Below are positions 23,378 to 32,246 of a DNA stretch of 41,239 nt, piece after piece. Position 1 is the first letter of the stretch; every line of letters begins with the position of its first letter. A model generated the notes under the pieces. The model had not been told where the DNA came from, did not search any database, and was given only the letters and a program-made list of their open reading frames with translations. A program made the position numbers and the translations under genes. Where the stretch lies: NCBI GenBank assembly GCA_963170125.1, contig CAUJFI010000178.1:1-41239 (forward strand). The letters are read 5' to 3'. This DNA is from Deinococcota bacterium. Lineage in GTDB: Bacteria; Deinococcota; Deinococci; Deinococcales; Trueperaceae.

Positions 23378-24934
23378 ATGTTCAGGAGCACATCCAGGTG
23401 GCTCGTCTTCACGCTGTTGGCTGGCGCCCTAGCATTCGGTGCCACCGCGTTCGGGCAGGCAGAGCCGAAATCCGGCGGCGTGCTCAGAGTGGCAATAACC
23501 GGTGACCCTCCGACCCTCGACCCGCACACGAGCACGGCGGTGATCGTGCTTGAGGTCACGTCGCACATCGCAGAGAACCTCTACGCGAGGAACGCCGATG
23601 GTCAGGTTCAACCCATGCTCGCCGCCTCCCTACCACAGGTCAGCGCTGACGGCCTCACGTACACGATCGCCATCCGGGAGGGCGTGCCCTTCCAAGACGG
23701 TCAGATCTTGGACGCCGACGACGTGGTCGCCTCGCTCGACCGCTGGCGCAGGATCGGCATCGGCAAGTCCTACTTGGCGGGCGCCGAGATCACCGCTGCA
23801 AATCCACACACGGTGGTCCTCAAGCTGACCGAGCCGGTTGGCGTCCTGACCTCGGTCCTCGGCTGGACCGAAGGGGCCGCCGTCATCTACCCCGCTTCAC
23901 TGGTGGAGTCTGCCGGTGATGCGCCGATCGACGCGCCAGTCGGAACCGGCCCATACCGCCTCAAGGAGTGGCGTAAGGGCCAAGACGTGACGCTCGTGCG
24001 CTTCACTGACTACGTCGGCCAAGAAACCGAGCCGTCCGGCGATGCCGGCCGCAAGAACGCCTATCTCGACGAGATCCGCTTCATCGTGGTGCCCGACTCC
24101 GCCACGCGCCAGGCTGGCCTCGAATCGGGTGAGTACGACGTCAACTACCGTGCCGCGGCGAGCGACCTCGAACTGATCAACTCGTCGAGCAGCATGTACT
24201 CGTGGATGATGAAGCCCGGCTACAACTACATCGCGGTCATCAACCATGCGTCGCCGCTCATGCAGAACCTCGAGGTGCGGCGCGCCCTCCAGGCTGCCAT
24301 CGACGTCTACCCGCTCGCGCTCGGGGCCTTCGGTGACGACGACGTCTTCGCGCTCACGTCCAGCATCGTGCCACGCGAGTACGGGGCCATGTTCAATGAC
24401 CAGGCCGGGGCCGAACTGTACGACATCGGCGACACGGCACTGGCCAAGTCCATCCTGGCCGCGTCGGGTTACGACGGCACGCCTATCCGCTGGCTGACGT
24501 CGCGCGATTACGACTACCAGTACCGTGGCACCCTCATCGCGGTCGACCAGACGAGCAAGGTCGGGTTCAACGGCGAGATCATCGTGCGTGACTGGGCCAC
24601 GACTGTCCAGATCCGCTCCGACCCCACGAAGTGGGACATCTTCATCGGCAACTTCACCATCGCGCCCGAGCCCGAGATGATCCCGTACCTCGGCTCCAAG
24701 TACCTGAACCACTACGAGGGCAGCGCCGCGTATCAAGACGCCATGAAGCGCCTTGAAAGGACCACCGACGTGGCCGACAGGCAACAGGTCTGGGCCGAAG
24801 CGCAGCAGGCGTTCTACGAAGACGTCGGCGCCATCCAGTTAGTGAACGCCTTCCTGTTGAACGCCTACTCCTCCAAGGTGCACGTCCAGGCCCGCTATTT
24901 CCTGTTCCAAGCCTGGAATACCTGGAAGGAGTGA
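23378..24934 (+). CDS. ABC transporter substrate-binding protein, family 5 (peptide/oligopeptide type)
   Basis: A 518-residue exported solute receptor. Signal peptide at about 1-27 (LVFTLLAGALAFGATAFGQA; no lipobox Cys). The mature part opens with GGVLRVAITGDPPTLDPHTS, the SBP_bac_5 signature, followed by AENLYARNADGQVQPMLAAS and the YTIAIREGVPFQDGQ strand. The DppA/OppA-like fold binds peptides, but relatives bind other small molecules, so the ligand is open. The next genes are two permeases; there is no ATPase gene. GAGAGGAG lies 6 nt before the ATG. Confidence 0.92.
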   Translation: MFRSTSRWLVFTLLAGALAFGATAFGQAEPKSGGVLRVAITGDPPTLDPHTSTAVIVLEVTSHIAENLYARNADGQVQPMLAASLPQVSADGLTYTIAIREGVPFQDGQILDADDVVASLDRWRRIGIGKSYLAGAEITAANPHTVVLKLTEPVGVLTSVLGWTEGAAVIYPASLVESAGDAPIDAPVGTGPYRLKEWRKGQDVTLVRFTDYVGQETEPSGDAGRKNAYLDEIRFIVVPDSATRQAGLESGEYDVNYRAAASDLELINSSSSMYSWMMKPGYNYIAVINHASPLMQNLEVRRALQAAIDVYPLALGAFGDDDVFALTSSIVPREYGAMFNDQAGAELYDIGDTALAKSILAASGYDGTPIRWLTSRDYDYQYRGTLIAVDQTSKVGFNGEIIVRDWATTVQIRSDPTKWDIFIGNFTIAPEPEMIPYLGSKYLNHYEGSAAYQDAMKRLERTTDVADRQQVWAEAQQAFYEDVGAIQLVNAFLLNAYSSKVHVQARYFLFQAWNTWKE

Positions 24935-24993
24935 GCTGAGGGCCGGGTGCGCCAACGGTCAGCGTTGGCGCACCCGCGGCAGCACACTAGTTC

Positions 24994-25938
24994 ATGGCCG
25001 TCTATGTCGCCAGACGCCTCGGATCGATGCTCGCCACCATGCTGGTGGTGGGCATCGTCGTCTTCTTCATCATCCGTGCCATCCCCGGTGACGTCACCTC
25101 GGCACTGTTGGGGCAGGACGCTAGCCCTGAGCAGGTCGAGGCGCTTAGGCAGCGACTGAGCCTGGACAGCCCCGTGCCAGCGCAGTTCGCAGCATGGCTC
25201 GGCAGCATCGTCACCGGCGACTTCGGCGAGAGCAGCTACATGCGGATGCCCGTTCTGCAGGCCATTGCGCAGCGGATCGAACCGACCGGCATGCTCACCC
25301 TGTTCGCGTCGGTCGTGGCGGTGCTCCTCGGGCTCGGCCTCGGCGTCATAGCGGCGGTGCGGCACAACACGGTCGTGGACTACGCGGTCATGTTCATCGC
25401 CATGCTCGGCCTGTCGTTGCCTACGTTCTGGCTAGGCCTCTTGATGATTATGCTGTTCGCCGTCTACCTCAAGTGGCTGCCCGCGGCGGGCTACGTGCCC
25501 CTCGCCGAATCGCCGGTTGCTACCCTACGCTACTTAGTCATGCCTGCCGTGGCGCTCGGCTTCAGCCAGGCGGCGGTCATAGCGCGGATGACCCGCGCGA
25601 GCATGCTCGACACCATGCGCGAGGATTTCATCCGGACGGCGCGCAGCAAGGGCCTGCCGAGCCGCCGCGTAGTGCTGAGGCACGGCCTGCGCAACGCCAT
25701 GATGCCGATCCTCACGGTCATCGGCCTTTCTATCGCCACCATGGCCGGTGGGGTGGTCGTCACCGAGACCGTCTTCAATATCCCGGGTGCCGGCCGCCTA
25801 GTCATCGAGTCCGTGCAACGCCGCGACTACCCCGTCATCCAAGGTTCCGTGATCGCGGTGGCGTTCGTGTTCGCGCTCGTCAACCTCCTCGTCGACCTCA
25901 GCTACCTGGGGCTGGATCCGAGGGTGCGGTACTCGTGA
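24994..25938 (+). CDS. Peptide-type ABC transporter permease (DppB-like)
   Basis: A 314-residue permease with six helices. The first helix (about 8-28) is followed by the family text FIIRAIPGDVTSALLGQDAS. The cytoplasmic EAA loop is at about 205-230 (DFIRTARSKGLPSRRVVLRHGLRNAMMPI), where it contacts the ATPase. The end YLGLDPRVRYS is typical. Follows the binding-protein gene by 59 bp and overlaps the DppC-type gene by 4 nt. Confidence 0.93.
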   Translation: MAVYVARRLGSMLATMLVVGIVVFFIIRAIPGDVTSALLGQDASPEQVEALRQRLSLDSPVPAQFAAWLGSIVTGDFGESSYMRMPVLQAIAQRIEPTGMLTLFASVVAVLLGLGLGVIAAVRHNTVVDYAVMFIAMLGLSLPTFWLGLLMIMLFAVYLKWLPAAGYVPLAESPVATLRYLVMPAVALGFSQAAVIARMTRASMLDTMREDFIRTARSKGLPSRRVVLRHGLRNAMMPILTVIGLSIATMAGGVVVTETVFNIPGAGRLVIESVQRRDYPVIQGSVIAVAFVFALVNLLVDLSYLGLDPRVRYS

Positions 25939-26798
25939 GCATGGTTGTTGCTCCGAAGCCCAGGTGGCCACGCCTGCGCTCCTTGAGGGTGCTGCGCCAA
26001 CCACCGGTGGCGTTCGGTGCGACCGCGTTAGGGGCGATCGTGTTCGTGGCCCTCGCCGCGCCGCTTCTCGTAGGCAGTGGCCCTAACGACCTTGACATCC
26101 TCGGCCGTCTCGCCCCGCCCTCTGCCCTTCACCTCATGGGCACTGACGACCTCGGGCGCGACGTGTGGTCGCGGGTGGCCTACGGGGCGCGCCTGTCCCT
26201 TACCGTGGGGTTCCTCACAGCCCTGATCGCATCGCTGGTCGGCACGCTCGTTGCGCTCGTGGCTGGCTATTACCGGTGGCTCGACGAGGTCGTGATGCGC
26301 CTGCTCGACGGCATCATGGCGCTGCCAGGAGTACTCCTCGCCATCGCCATCATGGCCGCCGTGGGGCCACGCGTCAGCAACGTCATCTTCGCGTTATCGC
26401 TCGTGTACCTGCCACGTTGCGCGCGTGTAGCGCGCGCCGCCGTGCTGGTCGTCAGAGAGCACGTATACGTTGAGGCCGCCAACGCACTAGGGGCGCGTGA
26501 TCGCAGCATCATGCTGCGGCATATCTTGCCGGCCACCCTGACGCCCGTGCTCATCCAGGCCACCTACGTGTTCGCCACGGCCGTGCTGCTCGAGGCCGCG
26601 TTGTCGTTCCTAGGCGCCGGAGCGCCGCCCGACGTCCCCAGCCTGGGCGCGATGCTGGCCGAAGGCAGGCTCCTCATGCGCCAGGCACCCTGGATAACCA
26701 TCTACCCCGGAGCCGTTCTGTCGCTCACGGTGTTGGCAGTAAACATGATCGGCGACGGCCTGAGGGACGCCCTCGACCCCCGCCTGAGGAAAGGTTGA
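25935..26798 (+). CDS. Peptide-type ABC transporter permease (DppC-like)
   Basis: A 287-residue permease with a first helix at about 28-47, the periplasmic segment HLMGTDDLGRDVWSRVAYGA (DppC hallmark), further helices, and the EAA loop VEAANALGARDRSIMLRHIL with PATLTP. It ends in GDGLRDALDPRLRKG. The GTG start at 25935 overlaps the DppB-type stop (GTGA); an ATG two codons later is an alternative. Pairs with the preceding permease to form the channel. Confidence 0.92.
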   Translation: MSMVVAPKPRWPRLRSLRVLRQPPVAFGATALGAIVFVALAAPLLVGSGPNDLDILGRLAPPSALHLMGTDDLGRDVWSRVAYGARLSLTVGFLTALIASLVGTLVALVAGYYRWLDEVVMRLLDGIMALPGVLLAIAIMAAVGPRVSNVIFALSLVYLPRCARVARAAVLVVREHVYVEAANALGARDRSIMLRHILPATLTPVLIQATYVFATAVLLEAALSFLGAGAPPDVPSLGAMLAEGRLLMRQAPWITIYPGAVLSLTVLAVNMIGDGLRDALDPRLRKG

Positions 26799-26802
26799 AG
26801 TA

Positions 26803-28014
26803 GTGGAGGAGAACCCTCTGGACGCCAGCTTGCCGCTTGTCGGCGTGCGCGTTCTTGCCATCGAGCAGTACGGTGCGGGCCCTTACGCCACCATGATCCT
26901 CGCCGACCTGGGCGCCGACGTGATCAAGATCGAGCAGCCCGGGACGGGCGAGATCGGCCGGAGCGTGCCGCCGTGGACCGACGGCACTGACAGCTTGTTC
27001 TTCCAAAGCCTCAACCGCGGTAAGCGCAGCCTGGCACTCGACCTCAAACACCCGCGAGGCATGGCCATCTTCCACCGGCTGGTGGAGCGCGCCGATGTTG
27101 TCTTCGCCAACTCTCGCGGTGGTGGGCCAGAGCGGCTTGGTATCACCTACGAGCAACTCCGGTCTTACAACCCACGCATCGTGTGCGCCTTCCTCACCGG
27201 TTTCGGACGGGCTGGCCCTAGGGCAGACGAGCCGGGCTACGACTACATCGTGCAGGCCCTAACGGGCATCGCGTCCATGGGCGGCGAGCCCGGCGGACCG
27301 CCAGCCCGGGCCGGCGTGAGCGTCGTCGACTTCGCGGCGGGCTTGGCGGCAGGAGTGGGCGTGCTGGCGGCCCTCCACCGAGCCCGCGCCACGGGCGTCG
27401 GTTGCGACGTCGACGCCAGCCTCTTCTCCACCGCCCTTAGCCTCACGAACTACCTCGCTTGCTGGACCCTGACTCGCGGTTACCAACCCGAACGACTGCC
27501 TTACGGCGCTCACCCGTCGATAGTTCCATCGCAGTTGTTCGAGGCGCGAGACGGCTGGTTGATGGTCATGTGCCAGACGGACGCCTTCTACCGCGAACTG
27601 GTTGCGCGCCTCGACCTGCCCGAGGTGGCGGCCGACACCCGGTACGCCACCATGTCCGGCAGGCTCGAACATAAGGCTGAATTACTTGCCGTGCTCACGC
27701 GTCGTTTCCGCGAGGGCAGCGTGGCCGAATGGCTGCAATGCCTGGAAGGGAGAGTGCCGATCGCGGCCGTCAACGACGTGGCTGGAGCGCTGAAGGACCG
27801 TCAGGTGGCGGCACTGAATATGGTCATGGAGTACACGCACCCTACCTTCGGGGTGGTGCGCCAGGTTGCCGGGCCAGTGGAAACGAGCCTAGGACGCCGT
27901 GCCGCCCAGCCCGCGCCGAGCCTTGGTCAAGACACCGACGCCGTGCTTGAAGAGGTGGGCCAGCTTAGTAGCGCGGAGTTGAGCAGGCTCCGGGCCGATG
28001 GGGTCGTGGCGTGA
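26803..28014 (+). CDS. CaiB/BaiF family (class III) CoA-transferase
   Basis: A 403-residue class III CoA-transferase that moves CoA between carboxylic acids. N-terminal pattern LVGVRVLAIEQYGAGPYATM and ILADLGADVIKIEQP is diagnostic; SLNRGKRSLALDLKHPRG at about 69-86 is the CoA-binding region. The probable catalytic Asp147 lies in EPGYDYIVQALTG. GTG start, 5 nt after the DppC stop, so in the importer operon. In context it probably activates a C5 dicarboxylic acid (itaconate, mesaconate or citramalate) using succinyl-CoA or acetyl-CoA; the substrate is inference. Confidence 0.92.
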   Translation: MEENPLDASLPLVGVRVLAIEQYGAGPYATMILADLGADVIKIEQPGTGEIGRSVPPWTDGTDSLFFQSLNRGKRSLALDLKHPRGMAIFHRLVERADVVFANSRGGGPERLGITYEQLRSYNPRIVCAFLTGFGRAGPRADEPGYDYIVQALTGIASMGGEPGGPPARAGVSVVDFAAGLAAGVGVLAALHRARATGVGCDVDASLFSTALSLTNYLACWTLTRGYQPERLPYGAHPSIVPSQLFEARDGWLMVMCQTDAFYRELVARLDLPEVAADTRYATMSGRLEHKAELLAVLTRRFREGSVAEWLQCLEGRVPIAAVNDVAGALKDRQVAALNMVMEYTHPTFGVVRQVAGPVETSLGRRAAQPAPSLGQDTDAVLEEVGQLSSAELSRLRADGVVA

Positions 28015-28054
28015 GCCGCAGCATAGGGTCCGTTATCAACGAGGAGGCAAGTTT

Positions 28055-29665
28055 GTGAGAGGCATAGTAGCTGCGCCGCAGCCGGTGGCGGCCGAGCTCG
28101 GCGCCAGGGTCATGGAGGAGGGCGGCAACGCCTTCGACGCTGCCGTGGCGGCGGGGTTCGTGCAGATGGTGGCCGACCCGTTCATGTGCGGCTTGGGTGG
28201 CTGGGGCTCGGCCACCATCTATCAGGCTGGCACGGGTACGTTCGAGCACATCGGCTTCTGGGCCCGCATCGGTTCGAAGATGCGACCTGACATGTGGACG
28301 CAGGACATCAAGGGCTTCACGAACCTGTGGCGCTTCCCGATCTTCGAGGACCACCGCAACCTGCGTGGGTACACGTCGATAATGACGCCTGGCACGGTAG
28401 CCGGGTTCGGGAAGATCCACGAACGCTACGCGAGCAGGCCTTGGGCCGACCTGTTGGCCCCGGCCATCCGGCTCTCGCGCGAGGGTTACCAGGTGCCCGA
28501 GTTCGTGGCTGAGCACGTACGCAAGCCCATGCTGCCCGAGTTCCCGCACCCGCGCGAGAAGTACGCCTTCAACGACGCGGCGCGGGCGCTGTTCCACGGC
28601 CCCGACGGGTACATGCTCGAGACGGGGCAGTACTACCGGAACCCCGACCAAGCCAAGTCCCTGGAGCGCATCGCGGCCAACGGGTGGCAAGAGTTCTATA
28701 CGGGTGGCTTGGCGGACGACATCCTCGCCGACTTCGGCGCCAACGGCGCCTTCGTGACGCGCGAGGACCTGGCCGGTTACCAGCCGGTCATCGAGCGGCC
28801 CCTCAAGGTCAGTTACCGCGGGTTCGAAGTCGCCAGCTCTGCCGTGCCCGGTGGCGGGCTTCTGACCCTGCAGATCCTCAACATCCTCGAGCAGTTCGAC
28901 CTGGCCAAGCTCGAGCACAACGGTCCAGAGCACGGCTTCATCGTGGCGGCTGCCTTGGCGTGGGCGGGCGTGACCAGGGGCAACTACCTTACCGACCCGG
29001 CTTTCGGCGAGGTGCCAACGGAGCGGCTCCTATCGAAGGAGTACGCCGCCGACATCGCGGACTGCATAAGGCGCCACGAGCTGCCTGACCGCAAGCAACT
29101 CAACGTTCCCGGCTTCACGACCCACATCTCGGTCATGGACGAGGAGGGCAACTGCGTGTCGATCACGCATACCCTCACGACCTGCGCCGGCATCGTGGTC
29201 CCCGGAACCGGTTTCACCTGGAACAATTGCGTGTCGCTCATGGACCCCATCCCGGGTCGGCCTAACTCCTACGTACCAGGCAAAGCGAGGGCCAGCGCCA
29301 TCTCGCCGTCGATCATCCTCAAGGATGGGGTCCCGTGGGCCGTCGTGGGGGCGCCCGGCGGCTGGTCAATCTCGTCCGCCGTGTCGCAGGCCATCAGCAA
29401 CATGATCGATTTCGGCATGACGCCCGTGGAGGCCGTCAGCGCCGCGCGCTTCCACTCGGAGGGCGACCCCGTCTACTGCGAGCTGCGGGTGCCAGAGCGG
29501 ACGGTGGAGGCCTTGAAGGGGCACGGCATGAACGTGCAGCACTCGTTGTTCAACTACGACCGGACGTTCGCGAAGGTCCAGGTGGCCGCCATAGTAGACG
29601 GCGAGTACCGCGGCGGTTCGGACCCACGTAAGGACGGCGGCTCGGTTGCCGTGGCGCGCAGGTAG
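28055..29665 (+). CDS. Gamma-glutamyltransferase-like Ntn hydrolase (no signal peptide)
   Basis: A 536-residue member of the GGT superfamily, normally self-cleaved before a Thr that becomes the nucleophile. That Thr is the first of TTHISV at about 355, followed by DEEGNCVSITHTLT, VPGTGF and ISPSII, matching GGT beta-subunit motifs. The alpha-part has VMEEGGNAFDAAVAAGFV and TPGTVAGF. There is no export signal, unlike periplasmic GGTs; cytoplasmic relatives include amide-hydrolysing enzymes. GTG at 28055 has GAGGAGG 7 nt before it. Lying between the CoA-transferase and the lyase, it may free the acid from a glutamyl or amide conjugate (inference). Confidence 0.88.
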   Translation: MRGIVAAPQPVAAELGARVMEEGGNAFDAAVAAGFVQMVADPFMCGLGGWGSATIYQAGTGTFEHIGFWARIGSKMRPDMWTQDIKGFTNLWRFPIFEDHRNLRGYTSIMTPGTVAGFGKIHERYASRPWADLLAPAIRLSREGYQVPEFVAEHVRKPMLPEFPHPREKYAFNDAARALFHGPDGYMLETGQYYRNPDQAKSLERIAANGWQEFYTGGLADDILADFGANGAFVTREDLAGYQPVIERPLKVSYRGFEVASSAVPGGGLLTLQILNILEQFDLAKLEHNGPEHGFIVAAALAWAGVTRGNYLTDPAFGEVPTERLLSKEYAADIADCIRRHELPDRKQLNVPGFTTHISVMDEEGNCVSITHTLTTCAGIVVPGTGFTWNNCVSLMDPIPGRPNSYVPGKARASAISPSIILKDGVPWAVVGAPGGWSISSAVSQAISNMIDFGMTPVEAVSAARFHSEGDPVYCELRVPERTVEALKGHGMNVQHSLFNYDRTFAKVQVAAIVDGEYRGGSDPRKDGGSVAVARR

Positions 29666-29668
29666 GGC

Positions 29669-30523
29669 ATGGGCGGCCTGGTTACCTGGCTCTTCGTGCC
29701 TGGGGCCACCGAGAGGTTCGTTGCCAAGCTGCCAGCGGCGGCCCCCGACGTGGCCGTGCTGGACCTAGAGGACGGAGTCGCCGAGAAGGACCGCGCAGCG
29801 GCGCGTGAACGGGTCGCCGCGGTGCTGGGTGCCGATTCCGTGGCCGGCGTTCGGCTGGCGGTTCGAACCAACCCGGTGGGGTCTAGTGAGTTCGGACAGG
29901 ACCTGAGTGCGCTTGGGCCGCGGCTGTTCGCCTTGCTGCTCCCCAAGGTCAATCAGCCCGAGGAGATAGTGGTAGCCGCCGAGTCTCTCCTAGAGCGTGG
30001 GCTAGTTGACGTGATGCTCGTGCCGATGATCGAGTCGGCCCTAGGGTTGCGCAACGCCTTCGCAGTGCTCAGGGCGCACAAGTCAGTCGGTGGCGTGGCC
30101 CTCGGGGCGGAGGACTTGGCTGCCGATCTCGGGCTGGGGCTGGACGTGCCGGGAGCGCCTGCGGCCACGCTAGAGGCGCGGCGGACCGTGTTGGCTCACG
30201 CTCGAGCAGAGCTCATGGTGGCAACCGCAGCCGCCGGCGTGCGAGTGCGGGTCGAGTCACCCCAGCTCGGTTTGTTCGCTGAAGAAGTGGTGGCTGAAGC
30301 CGCCGCTAGGGCGCGGGGCTACGGGTTCAGTGGGATGTTCGCTGTGCATCCAGCGCAAGTGGGGGCCATCAGGCGCGGGTTCTCGCTGTCGCCGGCAGAG
30401 AAGACGCTAAGCGCCGCCATAGTGGCGGCTGGAGCGGCCGGAGGTGCAGTGAGCGTGGCTGGGCGGATGGTGGATAAGGCGGTGGTGCGGCAGGGTGCAG
30501 GGGCGGTGGGTGAGAAGGAATGA
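29669..30523 (+). CDS. CitE/HpcH-HpaI-type CoA lyase (citramalyl/malyl-CoA lyase type)
   Basis: A 284-residue TIM-barrel lyase. Motifs: WLFVPGA at 7-13, VLDLEDGV at 30-37, Arg66 in VRTN, LLPKV at 90-94, Glu122 in MIESALG, GAEDL at 146-150 (metal-binding Asp/Glu) and the C-terminal AVHPAQ. This set is typical of CitE-like enzymes that cleave (S)-citramalyl-CoA to acetyl-CoA and pyruvate, or malyl-CoA to acetyl-CoA and glyoxylate. Starts 3 nt after the GGT-like stop; last gene of the operon. With the CoA-transferase and MaoC hydratase it completes the activation, hydration and cleavage series. Confidence 0.9.
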   Translation: MGGLVTWLFVPGATERFVAKLPAAAPDVAVLDLEDGVAEKDRAAARERVAAVLGADSVAGVRLAVRTNPVGSSEFGQDLSALGPRLFALLLPKVNQPEEIVVAAESLLERGLVDVMLVPMIESALGLRNAFAVLRAHKSVGGVALGAEDLAADLGLGLDVPGAPAATLEARRTVLAHARAELMVATAAAGVRVRVESPQLGLFAEEVVAEAAARARGYGFSGMFAVHPAQVGAIRRGFSLSPAEKTLSAAIVAAGAAGGAVSVAGRMVDKAVVRQGAGAVGEKE

Positions 30524-30591
30524 GCTACCGAGATGAAGCGCACTCTGGTTCGTCGAGGCTCTCCGTTCACAAGCAGTAAGGAGCGCGGGTT

Positions 30592-30708
30592 ATGCCCGGC
30601 AAGTACGATTCCGAAGCAAATGCGCGCGTCGTCAGGCTCTTCCGCAAGCGTAGGGCGCGGGCCCCGACCGAGTCGTTCCCGGCGCTGATCCGCAACTGCT
30701 GGTGCTAG
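30592..30708 (+). pseudogene. IS3-family transposase OrfA N-terminal remnant
   Basis: A 38-codon frame starts MPGKYDSEANARVVRLFRKR and ends at TAG. It resembles the first residues of IS3-type OrfA transposases (MPKKYxPExKxRAVRLVxxHR). TAAGGAG lies upstream of the ATG. The helix-turn-helix that should follow is missing, and no OrfB or inverted repeat is seen, so this is a scar of a lost element between the catabolic cluster and nagZ. Confidence 0.55.
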
Positions 30709-30715
30709 CCCGGCG

Positions 30716-32242
30716 TCAACCGCGACGTGGTGGCGTCGCCGTGGTGGCACCGACCAGCACGTCGACCACCGCCTGCGCCGCGCTGCCGCGGTAGCCGAAG
30801 GCTAGGAGCGCGGGGCCCGGCACCAGGTCTGCGGAGTACGGGTTCCAGAGCGCAACGTGCACGAACGGTCGGCCCGAGTGTCGCGCCCACGCCTCCGCGC
30901 GGTGAGCCGTGGTGGCCTCGCCCGGCGCCACGCGCGTGCGGCTCGTGGAGGCGTACACGACCACGCGCGGCAGGGGGTCCAGGCCCGCTAGGAAGGGCGT
31001 CGGATCGACGCTCTCGCCCCAGGGAAGCTCGAGCCACTCGACCTCGATCCCGCGACCCCGTAGCGCGGCCACGAACGCGTCCGCCGGGCGGGCGCTCAGT
31101 TGGCTCGCCGCGTTGGCGCGCACGGCGCCCGTGGCGAGGAGCGCCACGCGGTCGCCCGGCGCGAGCCTCGGCAGCTCCCCGCGCGCCTCCAGCCCGGCCG
31201 CGGTGGCGCGCGCCATCGTCGCGTAGTCAGCCGCTTCCAGGTTCGGGTCGAGCCGGCCACCGCTCGGCCTAGCGGGGAAGGTCCTCGCGAAGGCCGCGAT
31301 GCGGCCCAGCTGGGGGGAGACGCCGGCCGGGCCGAACTCCCCGGCGGCCGCGGCCGCCCGGATCGTCGCCGCCACGTCGCGGTGCTCACCGACGGTCCCG
31401 AGGGTGAGCGGGAGGTCTACGCCCGCCTGCAGGGCCAGCACGGCCGCCGCCCCGGCCGGGTAGTGAGCGGCGATGGCTTGCATGTCGAGCGCGTCGGTGA
31501 CGCTCAAACCCCGGAACCGGAGTTCGGTGCGAAGGAGGTCGTGCATCGCGCGGCGCGACAGGGTCGCGGGCACGCCCGGCTCGATGCGCGGCAGCACGAT
31601 GTGAGCGCTCATCACGGCCGCGGCGCCCGCCTCGATGCCCGCCCTGAACGGGACGAACTCGGCGGCGCGCAGCTCCGCCAGGGAGCGGTCGACGACGGGC
31701 AGCGCGAGGTGCGAGTCGGCGTGCGTGTCGCCGTGGCCGGGGAAGTGCTTCAGGGTGGCGCCCACGCCCGCCGACTGCAGGCCGCGCACGAACGCGGCCA
31801 CGTGGCGCGCCACGCGGGCCGGGTCGGCGCCGAACGACCTGTCGGCGATCACGGGGTTCTCGGGGTTCGAGTTCACGTCGGCCACGGGCGCGAAGTCGAG
31901 GTTAACGCCCACCGCGGCCAACGCGCGGCCAGTGGCGGCCCCCACCTCCTCCGTCAACGCCATGTCGTCGGCGTGGCCCAACGCCATGGCGGGCGGCGGG
32001 AACGGCACGTCGAGGAGGCGCAGCACGCCGCCACCCTCCTGGTCGATGGCGACGATCAGGTCGTCCCCGGCCAACGCGCGGGCCTCGGCCACGAAGTCCG
32101 CGAGCTGGTGACGGTCTCTCACGTTGCGCCCGAAGAGGCAGAGGCCGCTGACGGTGCGCTCCGCGAGGAGCTCGCGCTCGTCTGGCGCCAGCGTGGCACC
32201 GGCCAGGTCGATCATGAGGGGCAACCGCGCTGAGCTGCTCAC
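30716..32242 (-). CDS. nagZ: Beta-N-acetylhexosaminidase NagZ (GH3), two-domain type
   Basis: A 508-residue GH3 enzyme that removes GlcNAc from muropeptides or chitooligosaccharides. The TIM barrel has AIDQEGGGVLRL at about 65-76, the catalytic dyad motif KHFPGHGDTHADSH at 165-178 (His/Asp) and nucleophile Asp250 in SVTDALDM. The C-terminal 170 residues or so form an alpha/beta domain, as in Gram-positive and Deinococcus-type NagZ rather than the short E. coli form. No signal peptide, so cytoplasmic action on imported muropeptides is likely. GTG start 4 nt after the DppC-type stop, in one operon with the importer. MurQ is encoded nearby. Confidence 0.93.
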   Translation of the reverse strand: MSSSARLPLMIDLAGATLAPDERELLAERTVSGLCLFGRNVRDRHQLADFVAEARALAGDDLIVAIDQEGGGVLRLLDVPFPPPAMALGHADDMALTEEVGAATGRALAAVGVNLDFAPVADVNSNPENPVIADRSFGADPARVARHVAAFVRGLQSAGVGATLKHFPGHGDTHADSHLALPVVDRSLAELRAAEFVPFRAGIEAGAAAVMSAHIVLPRIEPGVPATLSRRAMHDLLRTELRFRGLSVTDALDMQAIAAHYPAGAAAVLALQAGVDLPLTLGTVGEHRDVAATIRAAAAAGEFGPAGVSPQLGRIAAFARTFPARPSGGRLDPNLEAADYATMARATAAGLEARGELPRLAPGDRVALLATGAVRANAASQLSARPADAFVAALRGRGIEVEWLELPWGESVDPTPFLAGLDPLPRVVVYASTSRTRVAPGEATTAHRAEAWARHSGRPFVHVALWNPYSADLVPGPALLAFGYRGSAAQAVVDVLVGATTATPPRRG

Positions 32243-32246
32243 TGCT

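Noticed and set aside
31100..32233. 377-codon plus-strand frame opposite nagZ
   Set aside because: Arg/Gly/Val-rich shadow; nagZ has all catalytic motifs on the other strand.
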